A stretch of DNA of 64,000 bases from positions 5,052,354 through 5,116,353 of the forward strand of contig NZ_CP048878.1 in NCBI RefSeq assembly GCF_011009015.1, written 5' to 3'. Below, piece after piece: positions 55,978 through 64,000 of this stretch. This stretch comes from Spartinivicinus ruber. Lineage in GTDB: Bacteria > Pseudomonadota > Gammaproteobacteria > Pseudomonadales > Zooshikellaceae. A model generated the notes under the pieces. The model saw nothing but the letters and a program-made list of their open reading frames with translations, was not told the origin of the DNA and made no database searches. Positions within the stretch are counted from its first letter, which is position 1. Every line of letters starts with the position of its first letter. Made by a program: the position numbers and the translations under genes.

Positions 55978-56379
55978 TTAGTATGTCAAACAAGCAGCAG
56001 TTATTGTTCCAGCACCAATAGACGCCGCAGCTAACCAAATACCAGAAGCCATTTCGTTATTAGCTAAACGTTCAGAAATACAAGGCATAATGTGACTAAT
56101 TGCTTTAAAAGTTAATAACTGAACAAGTAATGCAACAACCCCCCATAAAAATAAATCTATAAGGTTTACCGCACTGACAATTAAACTAGCTAATGGAATA
56201 ATAAAGCCGAGCAAGCTACCGGAAAAAGCCAGTGCAGCCGCTGTAATGTTTTTCTTAATCAATTCCCATTCATCATGCGGCGTCACTTTAGTGTAAATAC
56301 AAACATACGCCATAGTCAGCACAGATGCTGAAATAAAATACAAAAAGAATAAGCCTATATTGGATAAATAAGTAAGCAT
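55978..56379 (-). CDS. DUF350 membrane protein (YjfL-like)
   Basis: The 133-residue product has four transmembrane helices in two related pairs, as in DUF350 proteins: ALAFSGSLLGFIIPLASLIV is the conserved segment. It sits between DUF2491 and the YgiB-like gene, the arrangement of the E. coli yjfK-L-M-C group. Function unknown. Confidence 0.85.
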   Translation of the reverse strand: MLTYLSNIGLFFLYFISASVLTMAYVCIYTKVTPHDEWELIKKNITAAALAFSGSLLGFIIPLASLIVSAVNLIDLFLWGVVALLVQLLTFKAISHIMPCISERLANNEMASGIWLAAASIGAGTITAACLTY

Positions 56380-56451
56380 GTTATTTTCCTATTACAAATT
56401 AAGTTTTTCTAGTCATACATCACAGCAAATTGTCGCGTCGTTAGGATGTTT

Positions 56452-57105
56452 CTAAATAACAGACAGTGACATAGGATCTAAATCAACTCCTAAACTAAAT
56501 ACCAGGCAGTCCCCATCTGGATTATGTTCTGCGGAAACCAATAATCCTTCATAACGATCACTACCGCTCAATGGGCGTTCATAAAACATAGCACGATGTA
56601 CGACTTGATAAGGGGGCTCACCACTTTTTGAATGTACAGTCTCGGTGAACTCTATAGGCCGGATGGTACCAGGTGTCTCTGAGTTGAAGCCTCTTTGATA
56701 TTGAGTATCAAGAAAGCTTAAGGTTGGCTGGCCTATTTGCCCTCCCACAGCCAACCAGGTATCCCACTCTGCTTCAGTGCCAGGGTATAGCGTTTTTGCA
56801 AACACAAAAAACTTTACATCATCAATGTGCTGCTCTTCGTGACCACCTGTTGTATTAACCTGGATAAACCCATCTTCCGATGTATAGTAACGGTTAATAT
56901 ATGACCCCATGCCAAGGCTAGTGACACCTTGTGCTTCAATAATTTGCTGACTGCCAGGCACTTCAAAATTCAACTTATCAGCCAGCATAGTCATCACCAC
57001 AGTATCTAGTGTCACCGCCGCTCCAAGCCGTAAGTTTAATGGGCTAGGTAATTTATTTTGTTCAGATGCTTCTGGCTGCTTGCCTTTAAACCATTTTCCA
57101 AACAT
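56452..57105 (-). CDS. DUF2491 family protein (YjfK-like)
   Basis: The 217-residue product matches YjfK: MFGKWFKGKQP start, LPSPLNLRLGAAVTLDT, HEEQHIDDVKFFVFAK and ERPLSGSDRYEGLLVS. It has no signal or membrane segment. The ATG at 57105 is preceded by AGAGG; an upstream ATG at 57135 is less likely. It is part of the membrane-stress-like cluster with the potassium channel, DUF350, lipoprotein and ligase. Function unknown. Confidence 0.86.
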   Translation of the reverse strand: MFGKWFKGKQPEASEQNKLPSPLNLRLGAAVTLDTVVMTMLADKLNFEVPGSQQIIEAQGVTSLGMGSYINRYYTSEDGFIQVNTTGGHEEQHIDDVKFFVFAKTLYPGTEAEWDTWLAVGGQIGQPTLSFLDTQYQRGFNSETPGTIRPIEFTETVHSKSGEPPYQVVHRAMFYERPLSGSDRYEGLLVSAEHNPDGDCLVFSLGVDLDPMSLSVI

Positions 57106-57184
57106 TGACTGGCCTCTTTTATTAATTTGTAACAAGCACTAATACTTAAGAACACACAAGAACTAACTTTAGAGATGCCATTTA

Positions 57185-58246
57185 TTATTCAGAGGCGAAT
57201 GAGTTCCATTTAACCTCATCGCTTGTAATTCGTTCCTGCGCCATAAAGTAGATCAGTTGACCACGATTAACTTGAGTATTGGGTTTGGGGTTAAGAATTA
57301 AATCAGTACCTGCTACATTTCCTGCCATTCCAAAAGCAGTGGCATTATGATGCTCTTTTAAATAATAGAAGAGCTTGCCAAAATCAGTACCAGCAAAGTG
57401 ATCTGGCACTTTTAAGCTGTACTGAGTCGGCCCAGATAAAGCCGATAATAGCTGTGTTTGAACCCTGGATGAACCTGGATCTTCTGCAGATCGCACCAGC
57501 ATTTCTACGGCAATATCAGTATTACATTCTACTTTTGGACAGTGACTATTCAGTAATTCACCTTTCCGTTCATCTTCAAAATGAGCAACAATATGCCCCT
57601 TCGGCTTCAACGCATCAACAGCAAGTGCAGTTGCTAAAGTCTGGTCATCGGTTTGACCATAAATAATAATTCGACTTGCAGTTTTCACCCCAGCTCTTAT
57701 GAGTAGATTTTCATCAGATAAGGCGCGCCCTTGTACAAATGCAACAGTATCAGGAAACGGGTTTTCTATCTCATCATCTACACACAATACAATATCCCGC
57801 TCAGCTCGTTTGGCATCAGCTGTAATTAACTCAACCATCCGAGCTGTGTCATCATCATGCCAGCCTAAAATCAGAAAATGATCAGCTAAATTGGAATAAT
57901 CCCCCTTACCTTGCATACCTCTCCTCCACCAACTTACAACTAACTGTGTTGTCTTGCCCAAATAAGCCGCAAATAATGCCACAGCACCAGGCATTACCCA
58001 GAAAGCAACTAATAATCTACCCCAGATGGTCACTGGCGAATAATCACCATAACCTATTGTTGTTGCCGTGGTTAAATAGTAGTAAATATACACTTCAGGC
58101 TTAACTAAATCGCCCTCGCCTAATAACCACAATAACAACCAAGAAAGCAGCGAATGAAAAACAACAACCAGTGTTATTCCAACCAGAGATATCATTAAAA
58201 ACTGTTGATTCAGCTGCTTAAAAAACCGATTTAGTAAATAAATCAT
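57185..58246 (-). CDS. Potassium channel with RCK domain (Kch-like)
   Basis: The 353-residue product has two N-terminal transmembrane helices around the selectivity filter TTATTIGYGDYSP, then a cytoplasmic RCK/TrkA-N domain (LADHFLILGWHDDDTARM) and a C-terminal extension with TrkA-C-like sequence. It is a K+ channel gated by ligands. It is the first gene of the minus-strand cluster, upstream of DUF2491 by 79 bases. Confidence 0.9.
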   Translation of the reverse strand: MIYLLNRFFKQLNQQFLMISLVGITLVVVFHSLLSWLLLWLLGEGDLVKPEVYIYYYLTTATTIGYGDYSPVTIWGRLLVAFWVMPGAVALFAAYLGKTTQLVVSWWRRGMQGKGDYSNLADHFLILGWHDDDTARMVELITADAKRAERDIVLCVDDEIENPFPDTVAFVQGRALSDENLLIRAGVKTASRIIIYGQTDDQTLATALAVDALKPKGHIVAHFEDERKGELLNSHCPKVECNTDIAVEMLVRSAEDPGSSRVQTQLLSALSGPTQYSLKVPDHFAGTDFGKLFYYLKEHHNATAFGMAGNVAGTDLILNPKPNTQVNRGQLIYFMAQERITSDEVKWNSFASE

Positions 58247-58561
58247 GTACCTTCAGACCAATAATTCTGCACTTTTTTCAATACCCACCCTGAGGAGGCA
58301 TACCTCTAGTGTACCTGAAAACCAAAACGATAGGTGCTTCATTCAACCACTCGAATATAGTTTAACTATATTGCTGTTGAGAATAGATACTGCATTAGCA
58401 GTTTAATCATCATAATTGCGTAGCAAATGGCTCTTTTAATTACAAAGCAAACCCATAACAAAGCAGACGCAATTAATATCTTGAGTAAACACATTGAGCC
58501 CGTCGAGTTCAATGTTTACACTACCCTACCAGATAATTAAAGGACAAGGATCAACTAACTT
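58247..58561. other. Divergent spacer with two palindromes
   Basis: ATATAGTT/AACTATAT (58355-58371) and ACATTGA/TCAATGT (58491-58515) are inverted repeats between the divergent channel and DUF416 genes. They could be operators, but I see no regulator gene nearby. Nothing else supported. Confidence 0.35.
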
Positions 58562-59170
58562 GTGAATGAAGCACAATTGATTAAACAGCTTAAACCGCTT
58601 GCTAACTGGCAACAATTAGCTTTCGCAACAGCAATAGCTGAACGCAGTTTACCTAATTACCAGCTTTTTTCAGAGCTGACCCAGTTTGGCGATATTAATG
58701 TACTGAAACAAGCGATTAGCTTGCTTTGGGAACATGTTGCAGGCCAAAAAAATACGGCAGCTTTAGAGAAGTGGCTGGCTAAAGCTGAAGAGATTGTGCC
58801 TGATTTAGACCAATACGACATGTATGGAGCATCACCCGCACTTGACAGTGCCGTATCAGTTATCTCGTGCTTAATGTTTGCACTAGGACCTAACTTGGAA
58901 GATGCAGTACATGTTGCTGATTTAAGCTTGGTCACTATTTTAAAGTTTATCAAACACACGGAAGTAGACGACTTAAGTGGTATAGAGCTACGCCAATATG
59001 TAGAGTCACACCCACTTTATTTAACTCAGCTCAGCTTCCTTACAGAACTACATAACCAGTTAACTAAAAAGAAATCTATTAGCAGCGCTGAAATTAAGGC
59101 ACTTAGAAAATTTGCACAGAATGACCAAATAAGTCATCTAGGGATTACAGCTAATGAGCAAGATGCTTAA
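58562..59170 (+). CDS. DUF416 family protein (YjaG-like)
   Basis: The 202-residue helical product matches E. coli YjaG: LANWQQLAFATAIAERSLPNY, LLWEHVAGQ, YDMYGASPALDSAVSV. It starts at GTG 58562 with AAGGACAAGGA upstream; no in-frame ATG exists nearby. Function unknown. Confidence 0.88.
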   Translation: MNEAQLIKQLKPLANWQQLAFATAIAERSLPNYQLFSELTQFGDINVLKQAISLLWEHVAGQKNTAALEKWLAKAEEIVPDLDQYDMYGASPALDSAVSVISCLMFALGPNLEDAVHVADLSLVTILKFIKHTEVDDLSGIELRQYVESHPLYLTQLSFLTELHNQLTKKKSISSAEIKALRKFAQNDQISHLGITANEQDA

Positions 59171-59551
59171 TTGTAGGGTTTAGAAAAAATTAGCCCTATC
59201 TTGCAAGTCACTTAATTAAATATTTCTTAATTAAAGCCTCTTCAAGATAGAGCTATCAGCTTACACGACATCTAATATGCAGCAGAGATCATGCCACTTT
59301 TTTGTAGCGTGTTTAAGTGAAAAAACTCACAAGCCAGTCACTTTGTGTGACAAAGTTAACCAAAATATTGTCACTCAATGACATTCCAGGTCAGCAATAT
59401 AATTAGTTAGATAGTTGCTCCCAGACATTTAACTTATTGTATACTAGTCCACATATTTCATCGGCTATCAACATGCTAGGCTATATAAAGAGTTGCTGTG
59501 GTCAGGTGGAATATTAATCCTATATGTAAATATTGAAGTTTAGGTGTTGTA
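59171..59551. other. AT-rich 381-base spacer
   Basis: A long imperfect hairpin is formed by CTATCTTG (59196-59203) and CAAGATAG (59243-59250), with two AATTAA palindromes inside. TATACT at 59440-59445 could be the -10 of the next gene. Nothing coding seen. Confidence 0.4.
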
Positions 59552-59755
59552 ATGGAAGGTGAAGACTTTGAAAGCCTCGTGCTTAAAGTACTGTTGACAG
59601 GCTTGATATTATTTATGGCTTTCATTGTTTATGACTTAGCCAAAAAGTCTAAAGCCGGAAAATTTGGCACATTTGTATTATTTGGGGTGCTATGTTTAGG
59701 TGTTCTAGCGTTTGTAATTAAAACAATCGTCGTTGAAATGATTGGTAGCTATTAA
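59552..59755 (+). CDS. DUF2788 small membrane protein
   Basis: The 67-residue product has two transmembrane helices (about 10-26 and 40-58) joined by a basic loop KKSKAGKFGT. It matches DUF2788, a small family in gammaproteobacteria and betaproteobacteria with no known function. Possible -10 TATACT lies about 105 bases upstream. Confidence 0.8.
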   Translation: MEGEDFESLVLKVLLTGLILFMAFIVYDLAKKSKAGKFGTFVLFGVLCLGVLAFVIKTIVVEMIGSY

Positions 59756-59766
59756 TAAACAGCCAT

Positions 59767-59791
59767 AAAAAAACCCAGCTTATTGGCTGGG
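59767..59791 (-). terminator. Minus-strand Rho-independent terminator
   Basis: CCCAGC (59774-59779) and GCTGGG (59786-59791) form a 6-bp stem preceded on the plus strand by seven A residues (59767-59773), which are seven Us on the minus transcript. It is oriented for a minus-strand transcript coming from the right, though the flanking genes are plus-strand. A tiny minus frame (59863-59913) with GAGGAG ahead of GTG is the only candidate. Confidence 0.6.
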
Positions 59792-59972
59792 CAAAGATAA
59801 GAACGAACATGATAAGTGATAAGGTTGGAGCAGCTTATCAACAACTTCATTCTGGTTAAAATTTAGCTTGACCACAATCCGTACAAATACGGATCATTTA
59901 GTAACCAATTCACAAACTCCTCTATTTTATAGAGGCTGTCGCGAAAAATTGAGCCAGTAGTTAACTTATTCT

Positions 59973-60605
59973 ATGAACAACCCCTACACGCCCAAACGCT
60001 ATCACTCGCCCTACAAAGATATTAAGCCAAAAAGTGTTCAACCTAAGCCACGGGTTATTATCTTCAATAAACCCTACTTAGTGTTAACTCAATTTACTGA
60101 TCAAAGTGGCCGCCAAACACTGTCTGACTTTATTAACATCCCTAACATCTACCCTGCAGGCAGACTTGACAGGGATAGCGAGGGCTTACTAATACTCACT
60201 AATAATGGAGAACTTCAACACCGCCTCAGCCATCCACGCCACAAACTGGCAAAGTCTTACTGGGTTCAAGTGGAAGGTATTCCTGATATTAAGGTTCTTA
60301 ATCAACTTCGCCAAGGCGTCCTATTAAAAGATGGAGTGACTCGTCCTGCACAGGTAAGCATTATTGAGCCCCCAGCACTTTGGCCTCGTAACCCACCCAT
60401 CCGAGAACGTAAACAGATCCCTACCTGCTGGTTAAGTATTACTATTACTGAAGGTCGTAACCGGCAAGTCAGAAGAATGACTGCTGCTATTGGTCACCCG
60501 ACATTACGGCTTGTGCGATATCAGATTGGCCCTATACACTTAGGAGCTTTAAAACCTGGCGAGTGGCTTGAAATCTCTCCCAACAAACTCGCAGAAGTGA
60601 AATAA
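59973..60605 (+). CDS. rluE: 23S rRNA pseudouridine synthase RluE
   Basis: The 210-residue product is an RsuA/RluE-type synthase without an S4 domain: [35 protein letters not shown] with the catalytic Asp in GRLDRD, and [21 protein letters not shown]. The length fits RluE, which modifies U2457 of 23S rRNA. A repeat-like sequence ends 27 bases before the start. Confidence 0.9.
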   Translation: MNNPYTPKRYHSPYKDIKPKSVQPKPRVIIFNKPYLVLTQFTDQSGRQTLSDFINIPNIYPAGRLDRDSEGLLILTNNGELQHRLSHPRHKLAKSYWVQVEGIPDIKVLNQLRQGVLLKDGVTRPAQVSIIEPPALWPRNPPIRERKQIPTCWLSITITEGRNRQVRRMTAAIGHPTLRLVRYQIGPIHLGALKPGEWLEISPNKLAEVK

Positions 60606-60617
60606 CGATAAAGTAAT

Positions 60618-60995
60618 ATGGCAAACGGTAATAGTTACTTGCACCAGCGCTTGTCATTAGCCTGTTTACTGGTCAGCTTGGTGGTTATCAGCTGGCTTGC
60701 GTTTTCACCAAAGCCTGACTTTGTATTAGCTAACTTTGGCGATAAATTTAAGCATTTTGCTGCTTTTGGTTATTTGGCTTATTTACTGGATAGCAGCTTT
60801 CCTAAAACACGGTTTAGCTTTGCAAAAGTACTAACACTATTGGGGTATGGTTTATTTATTGAGTTAGTGCAAAGCTTTTTGCCTAATCGATCTGCCTCTG
60901 GGTTAGATGTACTTGCAGATATAGGAGGTATCTTTTGCTACTGGTTACTCACCCCCTTGTGGAAACGCCTACCTGTTATCAATTGGCGCTGGTAA
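60618..60995 (+). CDS. VanZ-like family membrane protein
   Basis: The 125-residue product has four transmembrane segments and the VanZ motifs: DKFKHFAAFGYLAYLLD and ELVQSFLPNRSASGLDVLADIGG. VanZ family members are small integral membrane proteins; in the type member they add teicoplanin resistance. Its start is 12 bases after rluE, so likely co-transcribed. Function here unknown. Confidence 0.85.
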   Translation: MANGNSYLHQRLSLACLLVSLVVISWLAFSPKPDFVLANFGDKFKHFAAFGYLAYLLDSSFPKTRFSFAKVLTLLGYGLFIELVQSFLPNRSASGLDVLADIGGIFCYWLLTPLWKRLPVINWRW

Positions 60996-61007
60996 CCACA
61001 AAGCTAA

Positions 61008-61853
61008 CTATAAGCCAAGTTGTTCACGGGTCAGCTCCTGCAAGTCAAGAAAATCAGGCTCTGACAAACCTACATGATCCAATACCGTGCCTCTAATATG
61101 CTCCCATTCATAGTCAGTATCTTGCTTGCCTAAACTCTTATAAAGCTTACAGATATGCTCTGCCATTTTTAATAGACACACTAAGTCATCTTGCTCATTG
61201 CCCTTAAAATAAGCGGACTTATCTTCTGTTGAAGTCAAGTGATGATGGTCTCTAATAATTTCAGCCACATCTTTGTTTAGCTGCCAAGCTTTGGCCACAT
61301 AATAGCCAACAATACAGTGGTTAGTATTAAGCTGCTGGTCTTCAAATTCCGCGATATTTTCCACTCCCTCACCATAGGATTGCTGACATATTTCCATGTA
61401 GTTTGGAAATTTTTGCAACATTAAAGGAATACCACAGTTGTGAAATAAGCCAATCAAATAAGCATCATCTACTGCAAGCATATTCAGCTGTCTGGCTAAC
61501 AAGACCATTCCTAATGATACGTCTTTAGAACCTTGCCAAAAGCTTTCTAGTGCTTCTGTATCCACATGATCATAAGCACGCTTCAGCATTAATCCATTGA
61601 TAATATTGGTGACATAGCCACTCCCCAGCATCATCACTGCCTGATGAATGGAGTTAATCGTTTTGGTCCTAGCAAAAGCTGGTGAGTTAACTGTTTTAAG
61701 CACTTGAGCACCAATACCAGGGTCAGTGCTGATTATTTCTGCAATCTTATTAAGATCTTCCCCCGCTTCATTAATCTGCAGCATCAGCTTTGGCTGTGGA
61801 GGAATAAAAACACCTTTTAAATCAAACTCTTCTGCTGGGTTCATAGCCAACAC
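61008..61853 (-). CDS. HDOD-domain protein
   Basis: The 281-residue product is a single HDOD domain (related to HD hydrolases but without complete metal ligands): TDPGIGAQVLKTVNSPAFA, LIGLFHNCGIPLML, NTNHCIVGYYVAKAWQL and IRDHHHLTSTE. HDOD proteins act in signal transduction and cell-cycle or motility control. It is convergent with VanZ. No associated GGDEF or EAL gene nearby. Confidence 0.88.
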   Translation of the reverse strand: MLAMNPAEEFDLKGVFIPPQPKLMLQINEAGEDLNKIAEIISTDPGIGAQVLKTVNSPAFARTKTINSIHQAVMMLGSGYVTNIINGLMLKRAYDHVDTEALESFWQGSKDVSLGMVLLARQLNMLAVDDAYLIGLFHNCGIPLMLQKFPNYMEICQQSYGEGVENIAEFEDQQLNTNHCIVGYYVAKAWQLNKDVAEIIRDHHHLTSTEDKSAYFKGNEQDDLVCLLKMAEHICKLYKSLGKQDTDYEWEHIRGTVLDHVGLSEPDFLDLQELTREQLGL

Positions 61854-62098
61854 GACAACTTAAACAGGGTTTGTGGTTTATGATTCAGTTTAGTCAGCCA
61901 ACTTCAACCATCAAGCTTCACAGTAGCAACTTTTGTTTATCGCCTCTGTGCAAGCTGACTGGGTCTTGAACAGTAAAGTAGTGTGGTTGCCTTTCCAAGC
62001 AAGGCAGCAAACAATTATTAAAAGTGTCCTTTATAAGAATTTGACTATTTATCTGATTATGGTTTACTAGCGAGTCGTTTAGAACTGCTAACCGAGAA

Positions 62099-62908
62099 AT
62101 GATGTTTGAAACCTTCGCCACGCCCAGTTTACAAAAGCTATTTCAACACAACCAGCTAGATAAATTTGAGTTAATCTGGTCATTAACCACTGACTGGTTT
62201 GAAAAGCCTAACTATCGGCGTAACGGCTGGAGTGGAGTTATTCAATATCATTTACAACCTGACGTGCATTTAGAAACAACTAATAATGCAGCAACAGCAA
62301 ACGGCTGTCAGGAAAATAACCTTTCACCACTACTTGTTTTTATTAAGCGCCAAGAAAATCATAACACTCGTAGTCTGTCCCACCCTTTTCACGGAGAGCC
62401 TACATTTCTCCGAGAATATAAAAATATTTGTAAATTACAACAACTTCAGCTACCGACACTATCACCTGTATATTTTGGTGAGCGTCGCCAAGCAAATCAG
62501 CACCAGGCTATTTTAATTACGAAAGCATTAGTCAACCACATTAATTTATTCGAATGGTACAAAAAGAGTCCTACTGTTATAGAGCGGCAGCGAGTCATTC
62601 AACATATTGCTGACTGGATTATTCAATTACACCGCCACCGCTTATGTCACTATTGCTTATACCCAAATCATATTTTTGTATCACTGGACCCAAACGATCC
62701 CCAGCCAATTAAAGTCATCGACCTGGAAAAACTCAGGTATTTACCCAGCAAACGGTGGCGAGCTTATAAAGATCTTAAGTGCTTTTTAAGGCACAGTTCA
62801 GCTTTACCGAAACAAGATAAAAACCAATTGCTTGATGTATACTTTTCACACTACCCAAAACTAATGAAGGTAAAACAAAAGCTGACAGAGGATTTAGGGC
62901 ACCTCTAA
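62099..62908 (+). CDS. Lipopolysaccharide kinase (InaA/Kdo kinase-like) family protein
   Basis: The 269-residue protein has the protein-kinase-like fold of the InaA/WaaP family: LLVFIKRQENHNTRSLSHPF with the ATP-site Lys, a FLREYKNICKLQQLQ helix, then HRHRLCHYCLYPNHIFVSL and IKVIDLEKLRYLP with the catalytic and metal Asp. InaA-like proteins are probably kinases of sugars or lipids of the envelope. The start may be ATG 62099 or 62102. Confidence 0.83.
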   Translation: MMFETFATPSLQKLFQHNQLDKFELIWSLTTDWFEKPNYRRNGWSGVIQYHLQPDVHLETTNNAATANGCQENNLSPLLVFIKRQENHNTRSLSHPFHGEPTFLREYKNICKLQQLQLPTLSPVYFGERRQANQHQAILITKALVNHINLFEWYKKSPTVIERQRVIQHIADWIIQLHRHRLCHYCLYPNHIFVSLDPNDPQPIKVIDLEKLRYLPSKRWRAYKDLKCFLRHSSALPKQDKNQLLDVYFSHYPKLMKVKQKLTEDLGHL

Positions 62909-63016
62909 TAATACTCTATTAACCTTACATGAAAAGTTTAAGGGTTTTTCACAGCTTCAATAATAAGATAAAATAATCATGTGCCAAGCAATACTTAGGC
63001 AACTAAGCAGGTATTT

Positions 63017-64000
63017 ATGGAGCCAGCATCCAACAACTTAAGGCACCGATTAGTTGTAATTGTTCTAGGCATAATGGCAATGCTTATCACACTGCTATGG
63101 TTTGCTCAACATACAAAACTGTCTGCCTATATTAATTTACAACAGCAGGCGCAAAATGAATTAGCCCGGTATCGAATTACCTTACAGGGTATTTTGGCAA
63201 AATATGAGTCTCTTCCTCAGTTACTGGCTTCCCACCCATTATTGCAAGCTTACGCAGCTCAACCTTCAGACCAAGCAATTGACCACATTAACCAGTTGTT
63301 CACAACAACTGCTACTCTAACTAATGCAGCTAATATTTATCTACTGGATAGCACCGGCTTAACTGTTGCCGCCAATAACTGGAATCAACCAACCAGTTTT
63401 ATCGGCAGAAACTTCAACTATCGCCCCTATTTTTTACAGGCCTTACAGGGCAAAGCAGGCCGTTACTATGCTATAGGCACCACGTCTAAACAACGTGGTT
63501 ACTATTTTTCTTATCCTATTCAACATAACCAGAGAATTGTGGCCATTGTTGTGGTGAAAGTAAGCCTCAGTAATATTGAAAGCCGTTGGGAGACATCCTG
63601 GGACCGAAGTCAACCCCAGTTAGTAGTGGCAGACCCTGATGGTATTATTTTTATCAGCAGCCGCCCACAGTGGCGGTTTAAATCATTACAGCCCTTATCC
63701 ATGAGCCAACTCAGACGCCTTCAGTATGCTAGGCGCTATGGCAACCAGTCAATTATGGAGTTGGAGTTAACAACAAAGTCCTTAACACAACCTTTTACCC
63801 ACACCACCGAAATTTTTTCTATTCCTGAGTCTAATGGCAATATACGACAATATTTGACCAGTTATCTTGACATGCCAGAAGCAGGCTGGCGGGTTTATAT
63901 TTTACTAGACTTAGCTTCAGCACATAAAGACAGCTGGTTCACCCTTATCCTAGTTGCTTCCTTGCTCACTTTAGGTTTATTAGTAGTTTTGTTTATTACC
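63017..64000 (+). CDS. DctB-like sensor histidine kinase, N-terminal part
   Basis: The frame starts at ATG 63017 and is open to the right edge, so 328 residues are visible. It has an N-terminal transmembrane helix (VVIVLGIMAMLITLLWF), then a double-Cache periplasmic sensor domain with FNYRPYFLQALQGKAGRYYAI, GTTSKQRGYYFSYPI and a second helix at the edge (ILVASLLTLGLL). The phrases are typical of DctB, the C4-dicarboxylate sensor. The kinase domain lies beyond the window. Confidence 0.85.
   Translation, partial: MEPASNNLRHRLVVIVLGIMAMLITLLWFAQHTKLSAYINLQQQAQNELARYRITLQGILAKYESLPQLLASHPLLQAYAAQPSDQAIDHINQLFTTTATLTNAANIYLLDSTGLTVAANNWNQPTSFIGRNFNYRPYFLQALQGKAGRYYAIGTTSKQRGYYFSYPIQHNQRIVAIVVVKVSLSNIESRWETSWDRSQPQLVVADPDGIIFISSRPQWRFKSLQPLSMSQLRRLQYARRYGNQSIMELELTTKSLTQPFTHTTEIFSIPESNGNIRQYLTSYLDMPEAGWRVYILLDLASAHKDSWFTLILVASLLTLGLLVVLFIT

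Overview
The window is an AT-rich chromosomal segment of a gammaproteobacterium. The gene order ptsN-rapZ-npr-mgtE, lptF-lptG divergent from pepA-holC-valS, together with class I fumarase, RluE and a ComFB-type protein, fits the Oceanospirillales/Pseudomonadales side of the class. Low GC, many short structured spacers and a type III effector-like gene suggest a marine, possibly host-associated organism. That placement is inference from gene content, since no rRNA gene is present.

Layout. 0-12 kb is conserved housekeeping: PTS-Ntr (ptsN, rapZ, npr), a Mg2+ transporter, the LptFG lipopolysaccharide export permeases, leucyl aminopeptidase, the Pol III chi subunit and valyl-tRNA synthetase. 12-14 kb is accessory, with a periplasmic solute-binding-like protein, a small membrane protein and a broken repeat protein gene. 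14.6-21.1 kb is a compact operon for reductive pyrimidine catabolism: PreTA, dihydropyrimidinase, beta-ureidopropionase and omega-aminotransferase. 21-31.7 kb is mixed metabolism: a ComFB-like protein, fumarase, a LysR regulator, a LysE pseudogene, an FAD oxidase, an L,D-transpeptidase-fold protein, a ferredoxin reductase, an enoyl-CoA hydratase-like protein and an orphan GspF-like protein. 32-38.9 kb is rich in redox-stress genes: OhrR divergent from a hexameric tyrosine-coordinated heme protein with twin palindromic operators, two glutathione transferases, Tpx and a thioredoxin-like protein. 39-42.5 kb carries a PAP2 phosphatase, methylglyoxal synthase, a PPK2-like protein with a ruined active site, a DUF3301 protein and a nuclease.

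42.8-54.4 kb is the most accessory part. It holds secreted or unknown proteins, two small proteins of which one resembles a stefin/cystatin, a secreted protein with seven 15-residue repeats, an orphan CheW, a large ankyrin protein and an ABC exporter. It ends with a SopB/IpgD-type inositol-phosphate phosphatase followed by a CesT-like chaperone, which looks like a type III effector-chaperone pair. 54.4-58.2 kb is a minus-strand cluster with an RCK potassium channel, DUF2491, DUF350, a YgiB-like lipoprotein and a YgiC-like ATP-grasp ligase, a membrane-associated module known from other bacteria. 58.5-64 kb contains DUF416, DUF2788, RluE, VanZ-like, HDOD and InaA-like genes and the start of a DctB-like sensor kinase that runs off the end.

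The strongest leads are the effector-chaperone pair, the OhrR/HTHP control region with two operators bracketing a promoter, the PPK2 pseudoenzyme and the stefin-like gene pair. No tRNA, rRNA, CRISPR array or intact insertion sequence was seen.
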